Position numbers and translations under genes: made by a program
In this document: one piece after another, positions 49,721 through 56,587 of the stretch
Numbering within the stretch: the stretch's first letter is position 1
How the letters are laid out: each line of letters starts with the position of its first letter
The notes under the pieces: generated by a model
The model's database searches: none
Told to the model about the DNA's origin: nothing
Seen by the model: only the letters and a program-made list of their open reading frames with translations
Assembly (NCBI GenBank): GCA_013290125.1
Contig: JABCYQ010000013.1
Location: forward strand, 1 to 64,000
Direction: 5' to 3'
DNA length: 64,000 nucleotides
Origin: Vulcanimicrobiota bacterium
Lineage (GTDB): Bacteria > Vulcanimicrobiota > Vulcanimicrobiia > Eremiobacterales > Eremiobacteraceae

Positions 49721-50773
49721 GTGAGCAACGCGCCGCACGTGGACGACAAAAGTCAGAGCGCCGATCTTCGTCCTTGGATCATCGGTTTACCGAAGTCCGA
49801 GCTGCATGTGCATCTCGAAGGTACGATGTCGCCGGCGCTGTATGCGCAGATCGCGCGGCGAAACGGACTGGACTTCAGCGGCGAAGCAGATGCGGCTTTC
49901 CTTTGTCATGACTTTGATTCGTTTCTCAACTCGTTTCTGCGCGTCGTTCGATCTCTGCAGAAGCCAAAAGATTTCGCGGACGTAGTCAAGGCCTATTTAG
50001 AAACGGCAACTGCCCAGGGCGTGGTGCATGCAGAAATCATGTGGTCGCCGGCAACGCAGCGCAAGTTCTTCCCCGATCTCGATCTCATCGCCACGGGGCG
50101 TGCGATCCATGCAGCCATGGCCGACGCGCGAGGCAAGACAGGCCTCTCATCATTGCTCATCCTTGACATGGTGCGCAATCTCGGCGAGTTGGAAGCCATG
50201 CTCGATATCGACCTTGCGTTGCAACTTCGAGATTACGGCGTTGTCGGCGTCGGTCTCGGCGGCGACGAGTCACGCTTTCCGGCGCGCGATTTCCAGCGTG
50301 TCTTCGAGCGCGCGAAACAAGTCGGCCTGCGACGCACCGTTCATGCGGGCGAAGCCGCAGGCGCGGAAAGCATTCTGGACGCGGTCGAATTACTGCACGC
50401 GCAGCGGATCGGTCATGGCGTCGCGGCGCGCGGATGCAAAGAGATCGTGCGATTGCTTCGCGACAACAACGTGACGATAGACGCTTGCCCGACGAGTAAC
50501 GCGATCACGCAGGCGCTGCCCAAGAACGAAAAACACCCGCTGCCCGATTGGCTTGCAGCGGGTCTCTCCGTCTCTTTGAGTTCCGATGATCCATCGTTCT
50601 TCGCGACCACGCTCGCTGACGAATACGAGCGCGCCGCCGAAATGGCCCTCGGCCGCAGTGAGCTCGCGACGATCGCTAAAAACGGCTTCGCCGCCTCGTT
50701 TGCAGGCGGCGAAGAGAAGCGGCGTTGGTTGGAAGCTGTCGACGACTACGTCGCCAGATCAACTGCCCCCTGA
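49721..50773 (+). CDS. add: Adenosine deaminase family (ADA/AMP deaminase superfamily)
   Basis: These zinc enzymes hydrolytically deaminate adenosine or adenine. Metal and catalytic residues: HVHLEG (His29, His31), RTVHAGEAAG (His208, proton-shuttle Glu211), AQRIGHGVAA (His), and LSSDDPSFF (Asp289, Asp290). The specificity segment VVGVGLGGDESRFP is present. Length 350 aa is typical. The group also includes adenine deaminases and related nucleoside deaminases, so the exact substrate is likely but not certain. Start GTG 49721 lies 43 bases beyond the divergent tRNA gene. Its 3' end overlaps a convergent lipoprotein gene by 15 bases. Confidence 0.92.
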   Translation: MSNAPHVDDKSQSADLRPWIIGLPKSELHVHLEGTMSPALYAQIARRNGLDFSGEADAAFLCHDFDSFLNSFLRVVRSLQKPKDFADVVKAYLETATAQGVVHAEIMWSPATQRKFFPDLDLIATGRAIHAAMADARGKTGLSSLLILDMVRNLGELEAMLDIDLALQLRDYGVVGVGLGGDESRFPARDFQRVFERAKQVGLRRTVHAGEAAGAESILDAVELLHAQRIGHGVAARGCKEIVRLLRDNNVTIDACPTSNAITQALPKNEKHPLPDWLAAGLSVSLSSDDPSFFATTLADEYERAAEMALGRSELATIAKNGFAASFAGGEEKRRWLEAVDDYVARSTAP

Positions 50774-51172
50774 TTGCGGTGCCACGCGAAACGCCGCGAT
50801 CTTACCGTCAGCGTCGAGCCGCACCATCACTGTCCACGTTCCCTTGGTGAACTTGGCGTCGAAGTCGTACTCCGACTTGAGCGAATCCGACGCGGTCGGC
50901 GTGAGCCCCTCATAGTCGCCGAGCGCGTGCAGCTTGTCGGAGAGATCCCCGACTTGCGCGCGCGTCACGGTTGGCACGAGCTGCGCATTCATGTCGGCTG
51001 TCAGCGCCGAGAGATCGTCGGCATACACGGCTTTCGTCGCGGCGTCCGCGAGTTTCTGAGCTCGGTCAGCGGGCGAGTTGGCGGCGCACGCGCCCATCAT
51101 CAGAACTGCCGCCGCGAGGGCAGCGACCGTCAGAGTGCGCCGCAAATTACCCGTAATCAGATCGTGCCCCAT
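50759..51172 (-). CDS. Small lipoprotein, 137 aa
   Basis: A lipoprotein signal with lipobox LMMGAC (Cys near 29) followed by a mature domain of about 105 residues. The domain starts helical (SPADRAQKLADAATKAVYADD, LTADMNAQL) and continues with sheet (FTKGTWTVMVRLDADGKIAAFRVAPQ), the order found in DUF3887-like or cystatin-like domains. Identity remains unassigned. Its start codon lies within the end of the upstream coiled-coil gene (16-base overlap), so they are coupled. Its 3' end overlaps the adenosine deaminase gene tail to tail. Confidence 0.75.
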   Translation of the reverse strand: MGHDLITGNLRRTLTVAALAAAVLMMGACAANSPADRAQKLADAATKAVYADDLSALTADMNAQLVPTVTRAQVGDLSDKLHALGDYEGLTPTASDSLKSEYDFDAKFTKGTWTVMVRLDADGKIAAFRVAPQSGGS

Positions 51173-51651
51173 CCGTACGAGACGACTGCGACAGTTCGCG
51201 CAGTTGACTTGTCCGCGACGGTGCCGTTGGTCGGAGCGGCCGCGACGCGCGCCGGAGCGCTGTATGCGGGCGCCGATAGTGTGCTCGACTTCAACATCGC
51301 GATCTTGCTGTTCTGCGTCGTGATGATGGAGTGCTGGTAGGCTACTTCCGACTTGAGCTCAGCGTTGGCAGCGGCCAAGTTTTCGTTGGCCTTCTTTTCC
51401 GATGCATAGGCTGCTTGCGCATCGTTGCGCTGGGCAGCGAGCGCGGCTTGCGTCTGCGCGTCCTGCGCGTACTTTTCGTGGACCTGGCGATTATGGTTGA
51501 TGATGATGAGCGTTCCCGCAGCCGCGCCGATGCCGAACAAGATGTTGCGCGTGCTCGCGCCGCCATCGGCGCGCACCGCTGAAGCAGGCATCGTGCCTAG
51601 GAGTAGTCCGGCAGCCAGGACGCCGGCAATGGTTCGTTTTGTTATTGACAT
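51157..51651 (-). CDS. Exported coiled-coil protein, 164 aa
   Basis: No named family. A signal peptide (MSITKRTIAGVLAAGLLLGT, cleavage near AVRA) is followed by a Gly-containing membrane-like segment (ILFGIGAAAGTLIIINH). A coiled coil of about 60 residues follows (VHEKYAQDAQTQAALAAQRN, ASEKKANENLAAANAELKSEV). The C-terminal 45 residues are Ala/Pro/Thr rich. It would stand in the periplasm as a short rod tethered to the inner membrane. Translationally coupled to the following lipoprotein gene. Confidence 0.72.
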   Translation of the reverse strand: MSITKRTIAGVLAAGLLLGTMPASAVRADGGASTRNILFGIGAAAGTLIIINHNRQVHEKYAQDAQTQAALAAQRNDAQAAYASEKKANENLAAANAELKSEVAYQHSIITTQNSKIAMLKSSTLSAPAYSAPARVAAAPTNGTVADKSTARTVAVVSYGWGTI

Positions 51652-51749
51652 GAGAAGGGTACCTCCGCACAGGGTAACGCTTTATTTCTACCCTGAGTTT
51701 CGCCAAGTCAAACGGCGCACGCTTGCTTTGTCCCGCCCCGTGACGAACG

Positions 51750-52403
51750 TCACTGCCCAGAATTGACCGCTCCGCCTTCGATCTGCACGTCGGCAGCGCT
51801 CAATCCGAACTGCGCCGAAGCTTTGCGGACGGCACCTTCATACGCGTTCGCGGAAGCCCGCGCGTCGTCCGCGGTTCTTCCAAAGCCTTGGACGAACACG
51901 CGCAAACCCGGATTCGTGACCTGATTGTATTGTTGGCTGCCGACAAACGGTGAAAAACCGACGACACTCAAGTCGGGCCCGAAGTCCACTTCGAGCATCA
52001 CGCGGTTTTGGGGACCGAACTGTGGCGGCGGCGTCTGCTGATGCACGCTCGTTATGTGACCAAGCGGAAGTCCAGTGAGCCGTGCGATCTCCGCCGCATG
52101 CAACTGCGCGTCGCGTAGCGCAGCGAGATAGGGATCTGCGCTCGCCAAAGGCGTCGGCGGAGTCATTCCGGGCGGTTCGCTCATGACATTGACGGATCCG
52201 GAGACGCCCTTTTGGTCCGAGGCCGCTGTGGCGGCTTGCGAGATCGCCGACGCAAGCTCCGGCGTCTGCGAAAATCCCGCGGGTATCTTGATCACGATCG
52301 TCTCGCTGATGCTCGCACCTCGCCGATAGGCATCCGGCGACGAACAAGCGGCCAGCGCCAATAGGACCGCCATCAAAATTGAAATCTTCGAGGTGCCACG
52401 CAC
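51750..52403 (-). CDS. Lipoprotein with permuted SIMPL-like (DUF541) segments
   Basis: A lipobox LALAAC marks a lipoprotein. The central part (DPYLAALRDAQLHAAEIARLTGLPLGHITSVHQQTPPP) matches the second half of a SIMPL/DUF541 domain, in which a helix is followed by LG-xx-SV. The last 50 residues (LRVFVQGFGRTADDARASAN, FGLSAADVQIEGGAV) match the first half. The order is therefore reversed relative to normal SIMPL proteins. Start is uncertain: GTG 52403 gives a reasonable signal (VRGTSKISILMAVLLALAAC), ATG 52373 would leave only a short one, and ATG 52460 is further upstream. It diverges from the 52523 gene. Confidence 0.65.
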   Translation of the reverse strand: MRGTSKISILMAVLLALAACSSPDAYRRGASISETIVIKIPAGFSQTPELASAISQAATAASDQKGVSGSVNVMSEPPGMTPPTPLASADPYLAALRDAQLHAAEIARLTGLPLGHITSVHQQTPPPQFGPQNRVMLEVDFGPDLSVVGFSPFVGSQQYNQVTNPGLRVFVQGFGRTADDARASANAYEGAVRKASAQFGLSAADVQIEGGAVNSGQ

Positions 52404-52522
52404 GGGACGAGGTTCGATATTTTTTGCGAGTTCTCCGTGCCGCGCAATTAGTTTCATCATTTTTTCAGCGACGGTGGATAGATGGGATTCACACTTACAA
52501 GTTCCGATTGGAGGATCCGTCC

Positions 52523-53668
52523 GTGCTGAACACTTGTTCGAAGACCGTTGCTTTGCTGCGCCGGTCCGCAACTCTCGCCGCCGCCGGCGCGCTATTATAC
52601 GCGAGCGTTGCGTCGGCGTCGCCGCTGCAGCGATCACCCGGCTTGCTTCATGGCCCGGACCTCTCCGGCGTTCGGACCATCGCATCAACCGTTCCTCCGA
52701 ATGGCGATGTCAATCCCTATGGTCTAGTGGTCGTACCTGTTTCGCACGGCTCGCTTGCCGCGGGTGATATTCTGATAAGCAACTTCAACGACGCGCAAAA
52801 TCTCCAGGGCACCGGCACGACCGTCATGGAGATATCACCGAGCGGTCGCGTGAGAGTCTTCTCGCAAATCGTCGCCGGTCAGGTGCCGGGATCATGCCCC
52901 GGCGGGATCGGCCTCACCACCGCGCTTGCGGTCTCACGCGGCGGTTTCGTCTTTGTCGGCAGCCTGCCCACCACAAACGGCATGGCCAGTACCGCACGAG
53001 CCGGCTGCATTCTCGTGATAAACAGCCTCGGCCAAGTCGTCGAGACCTTCGACGGATCTCTGCTCAACGGACCGTGGGATATGACAGAGACCGATGACGG
53101 CACGAATGTCGCGCTCTTCGTCACGACCGTGTTGAACGGAACGGTGGCGGCACACGGACACATCGTCAACGGCGGAACCGTCGTGCGCCTGAACATCTTT
53201 GCTCCGGGCGGTTCTCTTCCGTTCCTCGAATCGCTGACGGTCATCGGATCAGGATTTGCTGAGCGAACCGATCCGTCGGCGCTTGTCATCGGGCCGACTG
53301 GTGTCGGATTGAGCGCTGATGGTTCGAAGCTCTACGTCGCGGACAGTCTCAACAATCGCATCGCCGCGATTTCCGACCCGGTGACACGATCGACATCCGC
53401 CGGTATCGGCACCACGCTGACGTCGGGTTTTTCCCTCAACGATCCGCTCGGCCTGACCGTGTCCGCAAACGGCGACATCCTCACCGTGAACGGAGGCAAT
53501 GGTTTTCTCGTGCGGACGAGCGCAAACGGTTCGCAAGTAGCCAGAGCGCTGCTCGACGACACCGGCAGTCCTCCTGGGTCCGGAGCGCTCTTCGGACTTG
53601 CACCTGGCCCAAACGGCAGCGTCTACTTCGTTGACGATGCGGCGAACACGCTGAATCGCTTCCATTGA
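52523..53668 (+). CDS. Secreted NHL/SMP-30-like beta-propeller protein
   Basis: A 381-aa exported protein starting at GTG 52523, seven bases after GGAGGA. Its signal peptide has the core ATLAAAGALLYASVASA. The mature part contains propeller blades: NPYGLVVVPVSHGSLAAGDI, GLTTALAVSRGGFVFVG, GVGLSADGSKLYVADSLNNR, GLTVSANGDILTVNGGNG, GLAPGPNGSVYFVDDAANTL. No catalytic signature is clear, so a binding or structural role outside the cell is likely. It is followed by a family A hairpin and a convergent gene. Confidence 0.82.
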   Translation: MLNTCSKTVALLRRSATLAAAGALLYASVASASPLQRSPGLLHGPDLSGVRTIASTVPPNGDVNPYGLVVVPVSHGSLAAGDILISNFNDAQNLQGTGTTVMEISPSGRVRVFSQIVAGQVPGSCPGGIGLTTALAVSRGGFVFVGSLPTTNGMASTARAGCILVINSLGQVVETFDGSLLNGPWDMTETDDGTNVALFVTTVLNGTVAAHGHIVNGGTVVRLNIFAPGGSLPFLESLTVIGSGFAERTDPSALVIGPTGVGLSADGSKLYVADSLNNRIAAISDPVTRSTSAGIGTTLTSGFSLNDPLGLTVSANGDILTVNGGNGFLVRTSANGSQVARALLDDTGSPPGSGALFGLAPGPNGSVYFVDDAANTLNRFH

Positions 53669-53698
53669 TCGAGGCGTCGGTCGATAAAAAGGTCAAAC

Positions 53699-53728
53699 GA
53701 AGGGGCCGACTAGCGTCGGCCCCTTCAG
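53699..53728. repeat. Family A repeat, single hairpin form, between convergent genes
   Basis: GAAGGGGCCGAC, a TAGC loop, GTCGGCCCCTTCAG: a perfect 12-bp stem. It sits between two 3' ends, where it could serve as a bidirectional terminator. Confidence 0.85.
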
Positions 53729-53750
53729 ACATCGCCAGCTCCTGTTCGAT

Positions 53751-55850
53751 TCACGCGCCTTTTTCGGCGCCGATGTAGCGGATCCACTTGAGGAAGAGAG
53801 CGGGTTTCGTCGAGAGGCTGTTCGGGTCGCCGTACACGGCATAGAACTCGTTCTTGGAAGAAAGGAAGTGATAAGCCACGCTGATGTTCGCGGCGTCGAG
53901 CGGTGTGAAGTCGGGCGGCGCGAACGAAACGGGAAGATTGGGCCCGATCAGCCTGCGCGCTCCGATATCAAACGACGAGTTGCGGCTGAACTGCCAGTCC
54001 AGACTTGCGCGCTCGAGCCATTGCCGGCCCGAGCTCTCGCCCGGATACGAAGTCACGTATTGATTCTCATCGGTCTCGAGCGAAGCTGTGATGTCATGCA
54101 TGAACGGCTGTGTGGTGACGTACGTCCAGTTGTTCAAAGTCCCATGATAGTAAGCGCCCGCCAGATGCTGCACAAACGTCGGGGTCGTCGTCGCTACTTT
54201 GAACCCCAAATACTCGCCGTTGGTGTTGAAGGGCAAGACGAGGTTCTGCGTCGTCAGAATTCCGGCCGATCCGGTGAAGAGCTGGAGTCGGATCAAGTCT
54301 CGGAAATCGACTGTAGCGCTCTGGCTCGCGTTGACTTGTGCGAGTTCCCCGGTATGCGTGCGGAAGTTCGAAGTGAATTCGTTGATAGCAACGTCGTGGA
54401 CGGGCGCGTTCGGCGAGAAGTTCCATGTCTGGGAATAATTTGTCTCGAGACCCGCTGTGTCTGTCTGTGCGACGAATCCGTCCGCCGGCAGGTATTGCGC
54501 GCCCACCGACTGATAGGTCACGATCGCCGTGGTAGTGGCACCGGCGTAGCCCGTTCCGGCCTCGAAGTAGTCCGCATGTGCGGGGTCGGTCGTGAAGTTG
54601 CTCCGGTCCTCACCGCCGTTTGCGTACGCGAATATACCCGATTGCTTTTCGTGATAACCGGTGAAGAGCGTATCGACGCGATCGTGGAAGCCAGGCAGAT
54701 CGACGCCGACCTGCTGGATAAACGCGCCGTATGTAGAGGCGGTACTGCGTCCCACGTAGTTGAGCGCAGCTGCCTGATCAGAACGCGAGAAGCCGATGGC
54801 ATCGAATCCAGCGTACGACAACGGACCTTGCGTCCCCTCAACGGCGTAGCCGTCACGAAATGTCGGAATGGCCGGCGTGTACAGCGCGGTCGGGCAGCTG
54901 ATGCAGCCGATCGCACCATCGAAATACTGCGTGAGCTGGGTGAAAAACGGGCGCACCTCGTTGAATTGCCGTTGGAAAGCGTTGGGCGAGATCGTCTGCT
55001 GGTCAACTTCGACATTGGAGTAGTCTGGGTGAACTGTCGCGACCACCGACGTGTTTGCAGAAACCGGCAGAGAGAGGTCGGCGCCCATCCGCGATGTGTC
55101 TCCGCCTTGCGCCGCGGTCGTGAGCTCGCCAAGTCCGTAGAGCCCCAGGCGCGGCTTCGTACGAACCGGGGCTGCGGCCACGGCGGCAGGTCCGTGGATG
55201 TCCGTCATCGTTCCGAAATATGTTGTGTCATTGAGCGTGCGCTGACCCACGACGTACGACCATACGGCCTCACCGCCAGTTGCGACCGTCACGCGCGTGA
55301 ACTGCGCGCGCCAGCGTGTCGAACCGCCCGAGCGCATCACCGCGAATGGGATGCGCATGGTCACGGTGTACCCGGTCGGCGTGACCTTTGCAACTGCGTG
55401 CCACTGTGGCTCATACGCCGTGTTCTCGCTCGAAGTCTGATACCGCGCACCGCGCGGATTCGCGCTGAACGAATAGGCGAATCCGCCGGTGCCTTGCGGG
55501 TTGAGATAAACGGCGACGTTGTCTTCGCTCGCGACGCCGGGCCCGTTGGTGACCTGAGCTGCCGTGAGCGCCGACCGTTGAGTGACGACGAACGCCACGT
55601 CGATCGCGTCGCGATCTTGCGCGATATACACGGTCGTCGGTTCCGTCGCGGCGCGGCGATAGTTGAAGTCGTAACCGAGTGATATCGTGGCCGCTCCAGA
55701 CCACGTCGTGTCCACATCGCCGCCCATCGTTGGGGCCTGAGCAAGCACCGGTACGCTGATGGTCGGAAGGCCGTCCGCGGACGCGCTCGAGGCACTGAGC
55801 GCAACCATTGCGCAGCACGCGGTCGCAAATCTTAAGTAATTAGTTGTCAC
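53751..55850 (-). CDS. DUF5916-type outer-membrane barrel protein with CBM9-like N-terminal domain
   Basis: A 699-aa exported protein. After a signal peptide (1-25), residues about 30-205 form a CBM9-like beta domain (GDVDTTWSGAATISLGYDF, DNVAVYLNPQGTGGF, YTVTMRIPFAVM). A barrel region of about 490 residues follows. The DUF5916 hallmark is HPDYSNVEVDQQTISPNAFQ and FNEVRPFFTQ. The role in relatives is unknown; some are linked to sugar or oligosaccharide uptake. The C-terminus (LFLKWIRYIGAEKGA) does not end in an aromatic residue. Stands alone with a 220-base leader that holds no gene and the family A hairpin at 56036. Confidence 0.88.
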   Translation of the reverse strand: MTTNYLRFATACCAMVALSASSASADGLPTISVPVLAQAPTMGGDVDTTWSGAATISLGYDFNYRRAATEPTTVYIAQDRDAIDVAFVVTQRSALTAAQVTNGPGVASEDNVAVYLNPQGTGGFAYSFSANPRGARYQTSSENTAYEPQWHAVAKVTPTGYTVTMRIPFAVMRSGGSTRWRAQFTRVTVATGGEAVWSYVVGQRTLNDTTYFGTMTDIHGPAAVAAAPVRTKPRLGLYGLGELTTAAQGGDTSRMGADLSLPVSANTSVVATVHPDYSNVEVDQQTISPNAFQRQFNEVRPFFTQLTQYFDGAIGCISCPTALYTPAIPTFRDGYAVEGTQGPLSYAGFDAIGFSRSDQAAALNYVGRSTASTYGAFIQQVGVDLPGFHDRVDTLFTGYHEKQSGIFAYANGGEDRSNFTTDPAHADYFEAGTGYAGATTTAIVTYQSVGAQYLPADGFVAQTDTAGLETNYSQTWNFSPNAPVHDVAINEFTSNFRTHTGELAQVNASQSATVDFRDLIRLQLFTGSAGILTTQNLVLPFNTNGEYLGFKVATTTPTFVQHLAGAYYHGTLNNWTYVTTQPFMHDITASLETDENQYVTSYPGESSGRQWLERASLDWQFSRNSSFDIGARRLIGPNLPVSFAPPDFTPLDAANISVAYHFLSSKNEFYAVYGDPNSLSTKPALFLKWIRYIGAEKGA

Positions 55851-56035
55851 GTTAAACCGATATCGCTCATCGACGCCTCACTCCTGCCAATACCGCGGCG
55901 TTGTCACGAACGTGTCATCGCACGGTGGCCGCGCGGTCTACGGAATCGCACCTGTGACGTATAACAGCGTCTATTTCGTGGCGCCATGACCATCGCGCTC
56001 AGTCGCTTCCATAGACAGAAGCGCAAAAATAGAAG

Positions 56036-56063
56036 AGGGCCGACATGAAGTCGGCCCCTTCAG
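56036..56063. repeat. Family A repeat, single hairpin form
   Basis: GAGGGCCGACATGAAGTCGGCCCCTTCAG. A half unit lacking the second inverted hairpin; arms GGGCCGAC and GTCGGCCC pair. It lies between the DUF5916 gene and the 65-aa gene. Confidence 0.8.
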
Positions 56064-56080
56064 ATCATCGCCCCTTTCGT

Positions 56081-56278
56081 TCAAACGTAGAGGATAACGA
56101 GCGCTCGGCCTTGCCGGATCTGGAAATACCGATGCAGCACTTTGCTCGGTCCTACGCTACCGGCCCAGTCGATCGTATCGCCGACGTTTGGAATAGGTCC
56201 CTCATAGGCGATCTTTAGCAGTTCGTTCGGCGACGACGTGTCGGCAGGGCGGCTATTCGTGATCAGAAGTTGCATCAT
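56081..56278 (-). CDS. Small hypothetical protein, 65 aa
   Basis: No family known. The sequence (LLKIAYEGPIPNVGDTIDWA then SVGPSKVLHRYFQIRQGRAL and VILYV) reads like a small beta-barrel. Its start (ATG 56278, or 56275) is preceded by AGGTG. The first ATG overlaps the stop of a 35-residue frame just upstream, so it may be the last of a run of very small genes. Confidence 0.5.
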   Translation of the reverse strand: MMQLLITNSRPADTSSPNELLKIAYEGPIPNVGDTIDWAGSVGPSKVLHRYFQIRQGRALVILYV

Positions 56279-56382
56279 GCACCTGAGCGGCAGGAAGAGG
56301 AGACGGGGTGGCGGTCGAAGTCAATCGCGCGTTCGACATGCTCATTGATCGAGTCCACGACGTATAGTGGGGTCGCATTCAA
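56275..56382 (-). CDS. Possible 35-residue ORF overlapping the 65-aa gene
   Basis: Starts at TTG 56382 and stops at TGA 56275, which overlaps the ATG of the next gene. The product begins LNATPLYVVDSINEHVERA and ends SSCRSGA. There is no clear ribosome-binding site, so it may be only a leader stretch. Listed because it fills an otherwise empty spacer in a consistent frame. Confidence 0.2.
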   Translation of the reverse strand: MNATPLYVVDSINEHVERAIDFDRHPVSSSCRSGA

Positions 56383-56402
56383 TGCATGAAATGCGGATGG
56401 GC

Positions 56403-56534
56403 TCAATGCGGCATCTGTGGTGTGGTATCCATTGCGTGGACGCCCGAGTGGCCGATACCCGCGGGGTACGACGGCATCATGGGCCACGAAGCCAAGCCGA
56501 AGAACAGCGCGAACAGAGCGATCCATCTTGTCAT
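56403..56534 (-). CDS. Possible 43-residue secreted peptide
   Basis: ATG 56534 with GAAAGG about 12 bases upstream; stop TGA at 56403. The product begins MTRWIALFALFFGLASWPMM, a compact signal-peptide-like sequence, followed by a short His/Met-containing tail (HSGVHAMDTTPQMPH). The tail resembles small metal-binding or export peptides. Its start is 53 bases from the divergent LuxR-type gene, so the two share a promoter region. Too short to place in a family. Confidence 0.4.
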   Translation of the reverse strand: MTRWIALFALFFGLASWPMMPSYPAGIGHSGVHAMDTTPQMPH

Positions 56535-56587
56535 GGTGAGTTCTGCCTTTCCGCGGCCGCGATATGGCCGCATCGACGCCAAGCATA

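Noticed and set aside
53868-55682. 604-aa plus-strand frame opposite the DUF5916 gene
   Set aside because: No domain recognisable, many Arg/Val/Cys residues, and the opposite strand encodes a signal peptide and the DUF5916 hallmark.
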